The position numbers were made by a program, and so were the translations under genes. Under the pieces are notes generated by a model. The model saw only the letters and a program-made list of their open reading frames with translations, had not been told where the DNA came from and ran no database searches. From positions 1-10,147 of the forward strand of contig JAAZKL010000124.1 of assembly GCA_012799845.1 (NCBI GenBank): a DNA stretch of 10,147 nt, read 5' to 3'. This document shows, piece by piece, positions 5,296-10,147 of this stretch (position 1 is the first letter of the stretch; every line of letters starts with the position of its first letter). The DNA is from Clostridiaceae bacterium. Its GTDB lineage: Bacteria; Bacillota; Clostridia; Acetivibrionales; DTU013.

Positions 5296-6622
5296 GAAAA
5301 AAACAAACAGGAACATACTCGTGATAATCGCAGTATTATCCCTCATATTAGTCGTTGAGGGGTTTTTTATTTTACTTGGACCCGGGAACGGGAACGGGCC
5401 GGATACGGATGATCCTGCCGAAGAACAGCCCGGGGAGCCGGCCGAAGAGGCACCGGCTGTCGACCCGAAAGAACACGTGAAGTATATACACCGGTCCGAA
5501 ACGATAAACGGATTGAAACAGGAAATCAACATCCTTGAGATAGATCCGAAGGTCCCCGGCATCAAAATAAAACCGGCGCTGTCCTATGACCTGGTATATG
5601 GTTACGAATTGCTCAGCGAGATCGCTTCCAGGCACAATGCCTATGCGGCCGTCAATGGCGGCTTTTTCAGGGATTTCGGTCTTCCGTCCGGGATGGTGGT
5701 CATCAACGGCCAGCTCATATCGGCGGCGACGGGGGATTATCCGGTATTGGTGCTGCGCGGCGGCCAGGCTGAACTAAAGGAGATCGGGAGCAAACTGTAT
5801 ATCGTGATCAATGGAGGAGAAGGTGATGCAGTAAGCGGCGGTAATTCCGGTGGAAGCGGCGAAACAGCCGGTGCTGCCGGAGAAGGCGGCAGTACTGATG
5901 GCGGAAGCGGCGAAACAGCCGGCGCTGTCGGAGAAAGCGGCAATATTGCCGGCGGATCGGCTGTAATGTCTGATACAGAGAAAACAAGGCTTGAAATCGA
6001 TAATATAAACTTCCCTGCCTCCGGGAAACAGACCATCGTTTATACTCCTATGTACGGCCGAAGCAACCGGGCTGACAAAAGGAACATAACCGCAACGGTC
6101 GAGGAAGGCGTCGTGACGAAAATAGCAGAATATGAGAAGGAAGTGCAGATACCAGGCAACGGCATGTTGATTTCCTTCTTCGATACTGCGGCATACAGGG
6201 GGAAGGAACTGCCTGTAAAGGTCGGCGACAAAGTCGAACTGGTACATGAGCCCGACATGACAGGCGATGTACAGGCATATGAATGCGGATGCTGGCTGGT
6301 CAGGGACGGTGTCCCGGTAGTAGGGGACAGGGACCCCTGGGTAGGGGTGCTGACGAACCGCGACCCCAGGACGGCTGTCGGGATCAGGGAAGACGGCACC
6401 ATCATACTGTTCACGGTCGACGGCAGGCAGCCGGGTCACAGTGCCGGGTTTACAGGCCGTGAGCTTGCAGATTACCTCATAAGCTGCGGTGCGGTGGATG
6501 CAGCGATGCTGGACGGAGGAGCTTCCACTGCGATGCTGTTGGAGGGGAAGCTCGTCAACAGGCCTTCATACAAGGGGCAGGAAAGGGAAGTTGCCGGCGC
6601 CATCCTTATACTGCTGGAATAA
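5285..6622 (+). CDS. Membrane-anchored phosphodiester glycosidase (NAGPA) domain protein
   Basis: 445 residues. Lys/Asn-rich N-terminus, one hydrophobic helix (about residues 9-31) and an acidic, Pro-rich linker predict an extracytoplasmic protein anchored by its N-terminus. The catalytic-type domain carries the family landmarks NGGFF (124-128), RTAVGIREDG (about 362), VDGRQPG (about 377) and LDGGAST (409-415; LDGGGST is usual, so one Gly is Ala). The NAGPA family is named for the enzyme that uncovers mannose-6-phosphate; bacterial members are thought to act on phosphodiester-linked sugars in surface polymers, but the substrate here is unknown. Residues about 174-235 are a Gly/Ser/Glu-rich insert containing a duplicated 17-residue unit. 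The GTG start overlaps flgJ by 11 nt with only a weak ribosome binding site, so translation probably depends on coupling. No clear terminator follows. Confidence 0.85.
   Translation: MKNKKKTNRNILVIIAVLSLILVVEGFFILLGPGNGNGPDTDDPAEEQPGEPAEEAPAVDPKEHVKYIHRSETINGLKQEINILEIDPKVPGIKIKPALSYDLVYGYELLSEIASRHNAYAAVNGGFFRDFGLPSGMVVINGQLISAATGDYPVLVLRGGQAELKEIGSKLYIVINGGEGDAVSGGNSGGSGETAGAAGEGGSTDGGSGETAGAVGESGNIAGGSAVMSDTEKTRLEIDNINFPASGKQTIVYTPMYGRSNRADKRNITATVEEGVVTKIAEYEKEVQIPGNGMLISFFDTAAYRGKELPVKVGDKVELVHEPDMTGDVQAYECGCWLVRDGVPVVGDRDPWVGVLTNRDPRTAVGIREDGTIILFTVDGRQPGHSAGFTGRELADYLISCGAVDAAMLDGGASTAMLLEGKLVNRPSYKGQEREVAGAILILLE
5852..5953 (+). repeat. In-frame 51-bp tandem duplication in the glycosidase gene
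   Basis: Units 5852-5902 and 5903-5953 are 44/51 identical by direct comparison. They encode GSGETAGAAGEGGSTDG and GSGETAGAVGESGNIAG. The length is a multiple of three, so the frame is kept. The insert lies between secondary structures of the enzyme domain and looks like a flexible surface loop. Confidence 0.88.
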
Positions 6623-6739
6623 GCATATCAACAGACCTGCCTGCGATAAAGAGCGGTTTACCGGAAAGTATCTGTATGATAAGGAACCTGTCTCTTAATT
6701 CAGCTAACGATCTTAATTTATTAAAGCAAAAGAAATATA

Positions 6740-7516
6740 TTAGAAGTAAAAGAAAAGCTGCTCTGACGTATTTTTGAGATCGAATTCGAAATCGGATACG
6801 AGCAGTTTATCATATGAATCCGCTTTCAGGAACGGGTTGTGCCGGAGCTCGTCCTCGCCGATCCAGCCCAGTTTACTGTATGCATGCCAGGTCCCCTGCC
6901 TGACGATCATTTCCTGGATATATGCCAAACGCCTGCCCATGTTGCAAAGATACAGCCCGCAACTGTACGGACGTTTCGTATAGCTGGAACAGAGGCCGCC
7001 CTTAAGGAAACAGCATTCGCCCGAAGCCTGCTTCGCAAGAATCAGCGGTTCGGCATTATTGTATTCGAACAGCAGTGTTGCCTCAATTTCCGGAATGGAG
7101 GTCCATTCGCACATTTCCTTTATAGCCTTTCGGCGGAAAGCCAGGTCCGGTTTGTCGGGCAATACCAGGATGCTTCCGGCAGCCTGCCAGGGATCGGGAA
7201 AGGGCTTGCCGGCCGACGCCGAAGAGTCGAAGCCTGACACTGAAGGATCAGCACCCGATACCATAAACTCAGTTCCGGATAACGCAGTACCGGCGGACAG
7301 TGTCGCAGGATCGATGCCCAGTACCGCAAAATCGAGGCCCAGCACCGGTATATTGTCGCTGCAGCATTCGCCGCATCCCCTGCATTTCCCGGTTTTCAGA
7401 TCTGGCGCGGTCTCCCTGAACGATTCCAGTTCCGCCGCCAGGTCTGTTAATGTGGCGCCGGCATCATATTCTACGAGTTCTATTTCATTGTTTTCTGCTA
7501 TGAAAAATTCGACCAT
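6740..7516 (-). CDS. YkgJ-type cysteine-cluster (putative metal/Fe-S binding) protein
   Basis: 258 residues. The defining motif is CxxCxxCC (Cys45, 48, 51, 52), followed after an insert by Cys168, 169, 176, 186 and 191 in ECCFLKGGLC and KRPYSCGLYLC. This is the pattern of the YkgJ/UPF0153 family of presumed zinc- or iron-sulphur-binding proteins, whose function is mostly unknown. No signal peptide or membrane helix is seen, so it should be cytoplasmic. Between the two cysteine groups, residues 58-106 form seven degenerate heptapeptides of the type V-L/S-G-x-D-x-x, encoded by 21-bp DNA repeats; this is unusual for the family. The start is ATG at 7514-7516 with a near-perfect AAGGAGG (7530-7524) 7 nt upstream. 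It is transcribed convergently with the glycosidase gene and divergently from the SLH-protein gene. Confidence 0.82.
   Translation of the reverse strand: MVEFFIAENNEIELVEYDAGATLTDLAAELESFRETAPDLKTGKCRGCGECCSDNIPVLGLDFAVLGIDPATLSAGTALSGTEFMVSGADPSVSGFDSSASAGKPFPDPWQAAGSILVLPDKPDLAFRRKAIKEMCEWTSIPEIEATLLFEYNNAEPLILAKQASGECCFLKGGLCSSYTKRPYSCGLYLCNMGRRLAYIQEMIVRQGTWHAYSKLGWIGEDELRHNPFLKADSYDKLLVSDFEFDLKNTSEQLFFYF
7199..7345 (-). repeat. Degenerate 21-bp (heptapeptide) minisatellite inside the ykgJ-like gene
   Basis: Seven consecutive 21-bp units in frame encode VLGLDFA, VLGIDPA, TLSAGTA, LSGTEFM, VSGADPS, VSGFDSS and ASAGKPF. Similarity is clear at DNA level for at least four units (plus-strand 7326-7346, 7305-7325, 7242-7262, 7221-7241, with a shared ATCGA-GCCC-type core); the other units are more diverged and the seventh is doubtful. 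Confidence 0.75.
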
Positions 7517-7536
7517 TGCCGCTCCTCCTTCAGTAA

Positions 7537-7565
7537 AGTATACCAGATGAGCCGCTGCTGCTCAA
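7537..7565 (-). promoter_or_regulatory. Candidate sigma-A promoter for the ykgJ-like gene
   Basis: On the minus strand TTGAGC (7565-7560), 17 nt, TATACT (7542-7537): 9 of 12 consensus positions with ideal spacing. The predicted transcription start falls at or beside the AAGGAGG at 7530, which would make the leader extremely short, so the call is tentative. Confidence 0.42.
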
Positions 7566-7781
7566 CAGTGCCAGGAAGTATGTTTTACGGGATGTCTTAT
7601 CCGTGGCGCAGAATCAGCGTGGCTCACTTGTAACGCAATAGTACGGCGGCATTCATCTGCATCACATGACTCCGGCAATGCATTCTCGAAATTACGGAAC
7701 CTTTATCCTGCTTTTCCAGTCTAATATCTGGCAATGTTGCTGAAACACTTATGTATATAAATCACAAAGAGGGTGGATGGA

Positions 7782-9950
7782 ATGAAGAGAAAAATCGCAC
7801 TGCTTTTGTCACTGATTCTCCTGCTGACGATGGTGTTCCCTTTGCAAGGCTATGCCGCAGGGTTGGACAAGGAGCTTGAAAATGCCATCAGGACAGCCAA
7901 AGTGAAGTTTTCAATACCTGACGACTACAAATTCACCTCAAGTATGTACACATCGCAGGATAAGAAAATTTTTGACCTGAACTGGACCGGCGAAGATACC
8001 ATCGACTCAGTAAGGATCAACGTATCCGTGGATGGAGACGGCAACATACTGAATTACTACAGGTACTCGCCGAATGATTACATACTGGGCGGAAAACTGC
8101 CCTTGCTGAGCAGGGAGGAAGCCAAAGCCAGGGCGGACGGATACATAGAACGCATCGCGCCGGATCTGCTCAGCGAACTGCAGTACATGTACAAATACCC
8201 GGACAGCCTGATGGACGTGAACTATTATTTAAGTTACTACAGGGTCGTAAATGGCGTGCCGTATTACAATGATGCCGTATATGTAAGTATTAACAGGAAT
8301 ACGGGCGAACTGCAGAGTTATTCGCGGAACTGGACCGACATCCTGGATTTCCCTCAGGCAGAAGGCGCGATATCGCCTGACGAGGCGGAAAAAGCCTACA
8401 TGGAGAATCTCGGGCTCAGGCTTATTTACAGTTACATTTACAAAGACGACATGATCAGGACATTCCCGCTGTATACCACTGTCTATGAGAACAGGGATTT
8501 TGTCATAGATGCCTTTACGGGCAGGAAATATCGCTTGAATTACAACACAGGCGTTACTGCCGCTATGCCTGATGCAAGCGTATCATTTCAGAAGGAAATG
8601 GTGCGGATGGCGGCAGGAGAAATAGTCCAGTTGAGCCCTGAAGAACTGAGGGCCATAGATGAGGCGGGCGAACTCATCAGCCTGGAGGAAGCGGAAGAAC
8701 TGGCCCGCGGTACCGAATACCTGGGCATTTCCGATGAGTATGAACTTCAGAACTATTATCTCAACACCAGTTGGCCTGACGGCCGGGAGTACCTGTGGTC
8801 ACTGGATTTCAGCAAGCCTTCGGAGGGTAACGGCTCCATATCGGATTCTGTCTATGTTTCCATAAACGCGAAATCGAAAGAGATAACAAGCTTCTATTTC
8901 TACAATTACTTGCCTGATGCCGGGCAGAAGAAGCCCATAAACGATATAGCCGACGCCAGGGCCGAAGCAGATGCATTCCTCAGGAAATATTACCCCCAGT
9001 ATTACAAACAGGTGGAATATAATGAGATATACGAAGAATACCTGGACGACCCGACGATAAAGGAGAGAACTTACACCTTCGAATATATGCGTATCGCCAA
9101 TGACGTCCCGTTCCCGGACAACGGCCTGGTCATCAACTATGACAATATCAGCGGCAGTATAAGCGGTTTCAACCTCTACTGGTATGATACGGAGTTCCCG
9201 TCGATCAAAAATGTCATCAGCCTGGAAGATGCATATGAGGTACTGTTTGACAAAATCGGCCTTGTAATGGAGTACAGGTACGGATCTGACATAATGATAC
9301 CGTTCAGGACCGGAGAACAGCAGAAAGATGCCAAAGCAGCCCTGGTGTATGCGCTTGCGCCGAATATACCGCTGTATATAGACGCGATCAGCGGCAATAT
9401 CGTATATAAAAGCGGCGAAGAGTATGTTGAGCCGAAAAAGGTCAGCTATACAGATATCGAGGGCCATTTCGCAGAGAAGGAGATAAAAGTGCTGGCGGAT
9501 TTCGATATCTATCTCGAGGGCACAGAGTTCAGACCCAATGAAGCAATACTCCAGAAAGAGTTTTTGACGCTTCTTTCGAAGTCGCTGAATTACTACGGTC
9601 CGGTCATAACAGAAAAGAGCACAAAGGCGGAAATAGACGAATTCTATGCGTATCTGGTCAGGGACGGCATAATCAAAGAGGCTGAAATAGCGCCTGACAG
9701 CATTGTCACCAGGGAAGAAGCAGTCAAGTATATAATAAGGGCTCTTAAGTACGACAAGGTAGCCGACATAAAGGGTATATTCCAGGTCAGTTTCAAAGAC
9801 AGCGGCAGCATAAGCGAAGACCTGTACGGATATGTGGCGATAGCGTCAGGTCTCGGGATCATAAAAGGAGACGGCTCCAACTTCAGACCGAAGAAAAACA
9901 CCACAAGGGGAGAAGCTGCCGTCATGATTTACAATTATCTCCGGCTTTGA
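7782..9950 (+). CDS. Secreted YcdB/YcdC (PepSY-like) repeat protein with SLH domains
   Basis: 722 residues from ATG 7782, which has AGAGGGTGG at 7768-7776 just upstream; the in-frame GTG at 7773 lies within that site. The N-terminus is a clear signal peptide (MKRKIALLLSLILLLTMVFP, cleavage probably after GYAA at about residue 26). Two large repeats follow (about 30-270 and 290-545), each with the YcdB/YcdC PepSY-like pattern: VSVDGDGNILNYYRYSPND, VYVSINRNTGELQSYSRNW, then VYVSINAKSKEITSFYFYNY and LVINYDNISGSISGFNLYW. Residues about 553-722 contain three S-layer homology modules, YTDIEGHFAEKEIKVLADF being the clearest, ending with the RGEAAVMIYNYLRL type motif; SLH modules hold proteins on secondary cell-wall polymers. 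The molecular function is not known; PepSY-like domains are sometimes linked to protease inhibition. It appears to be a single-gene unit. Its tail overlaps the convergent downstream gene by 16 bp. Confidence 0.85.
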   Translation: MKRKIALLLSLILLLTMVFPLQGYAAGLDKELENAIRTAKVKFSIPDDYKFTSSMYTSQDKKIFDLNWTGEDTIDSVRINVSVDGDGNILNYYRYSPNDYILGGKLPLLSREEAKARADGYIERIAPDLLSELQYMYKYPDSLMDVNYYLSYYRVVNGVPYYNDAVYVSINRNTGELQSYSRNWTDILDFPQAEGAISPDEAEKAYMENLGLRLIYSYIYKDDMIRTFPLYTTVYENRDFVIDAFTGRKYRLNYNTGVTAAMPDASVSFQKEMVRMAAGEIVQLSPEELRAIDEAGELISLEEAEELARGTEYLGISDEYELQNYYLNTSWPDGREYLWSLDFSKPSEGNGSISDSVYVSINAKSKEITSFYFYNYLPDAGQKKPINDIADARAEADAFLRKYYPQYYKQVEYNEIYEEYLDDPTIKERTYTFEYMRIANDVPFPDNGLVINYDNISGSISGFNLYWYDTEFPSIKNVISLEDAYEVLFDKIGLVMEYRYGSDIMIPFRTGEQQKDAKAALVYALAPNIPLYIDAISGNIVYKSGEEYVEPKKVSYTDIEGHFAEKEIKVLADFDIYLEGTEFRPNEAILQKEFLTLLSKSLNYYGPVITEKSTKAEIDEFYAYLVRDGIIKEAEIAPDSIVTREEAVKYIIRALKYDKVADIKGIFQVSFKDSGSISEDLYGYVAIASGLGIIKGDGSNFRPKKNTTRGEAAVMIYNYLRL

Positions 9951-10147
9951 ACGACGTAATGGCCTTTTGTCCTGATGCCGCCGATCCCCTTGACGCCTGA
10001 TTGCGTCAGTCTGGCGATCTTTTCGGGAGTCACGTAGACCCGTGAATCCGTCAGTGCCACTCTGTCGCCGACCTTTGCGGGATCCAGCGCATGTATCAAT
10101 ATCCTTCCGGGGGAGCTGGCGAAATTAGCGCCAGCTTCCATTATGCC
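9935..10147 (-). CDS. 3' end of an unrecognised protein gene (runs off the window)
   Basis: The minus-strand frame is open from the window edge to a TAA at 9937-9935, about 70 residues. An ATG at 10141 is available but the frame continues upstream past it (Gly-Ile before Met) and no ribosome binding site can be assessed, so it is most likely the C-terminal part of a longer protein. The sequence looks like real protein (DPAKVGDRVALTDSRVYVT, then PEKIARLTQSGVKGIGGI) with a small beta-rich, KOW/SAF-like flavour in VGDRVALTDSRVYV, but I do not recognise the family. It ends 16 bp inside the convergent SLH-protein gene; there is no room for a terminator between the two. Confidence 0.5.
   Translation of the reverse strand, partial: GIMEAGANFASSPGRILIHALDPAKVGDRVALTDSRVYVTPEKIARLTQSGVKGIGGIRTKGHYVVQSRR

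Noticed and set aside
5774..6439. 221-codon minus-strand open frame opposite the glycosidase gene
   Set aside because: Overlaps a well-supported gene, has no ribosome binding site and shows no recognisable protein features; it is a shadow frame.
6623..6739. Bidirectional terminator between the convergent glycosidase and ykgJ-like genes
   Set aside because: Only an A/T-rich stretch and trivial 4-bp stems are present; no credible hairpin with a U-tract on either strand.
6839..7550. Plus-strand open frames opposite the ykgJ-like gene
   Set aside because: The minus strand has the cysteine motifs, a near-perfect ribosome binding site and a promoter candidate; the plus frames have none.
7731..7761. 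Sigma-A promoter for the SLH-protein gene (TTGCTG and TATATA/TATAAA)
   Set aside because: The spacing is only 11-13 nt, too short for a working -35/-10 pair; no convincing promoter was seen in 7566-7767.

Overview
The window looks like a chromosomal segment from a spore-forming, flagellated Gram-positive bacterium of the Clostridia. The reasons are the spoIIQ / spoIIID / mreB(mbl) / flgF / flgG order (the same order as spoIIQ-spoIIID-mbl-flhO-flhP in Bacillus), strong AGGAGG-like ribosome binding sites, several TTG/GTG starts, and an SLH-domain surface protein. Species cannot be fixed from the sequence; base composition is moderate and AGG (Arg) and ATA (Ile) codons are frequent.

Layout. 1-780: 5'-truncated SpoIIQ-type M23 peptidase followed by a hairpin terminator. 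781-1188: gene-free leader with weak sigma-E-like promoter candidates. 1189-1452: spoIIID, closed by a strong terminator. 1646-2662: MreB/Mbl, preceded by a hairpin plus U-tract in its leader and followed by a terminator. 2799-3921: flgF bracketed by an inverted repeat family (one 49-bp element upstream, two tandem copies downstream in the opposite orientation), with a sigma-D-like promoter between the upstream copy and flgF. 3950-5295: flgG and a FlgJ-type rod-binding protein, the latter overlapping by 11 nt an exported phosphodiester glycosidase-domain protein (5285-6622). 6740-7516 (minus): a YkgJ-type cysteine-cluster protein with an inserted heptapeptide minisatellite. 7782-9950: a secreted protein with YcdB/YcdC-PepSY-like repeats and C-terminal SLH domains. 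9935-10147 (minus): the 3' end of an unrecognised gene running off the window, overlapping the previous gene tail-to-tail.

How it works together. SpoIIQ (forespore side of the engulfment channel) and SpoIIID (mother-cell regulator) are sporulation genes; MreB/Mbl directs lateral wall synthesis; FlgF, FlgG and FlgJ-N build the flagellar rod. The common thread is envelope remodelling, and the glycosidase-domain protein coupled to flgJ may belong to it (inference).

Most notable: the 49-bp inverted-repeat element family around flgF. It has 12-bp terminal inverted repeats and an apparent compensatory base-pair change between copies. Two further, unrelated in-frame tandem repeats lie inside neighbouring coding genes (51 bp in the glycosidase gene, 21 bp in the ykgJ-like gene).
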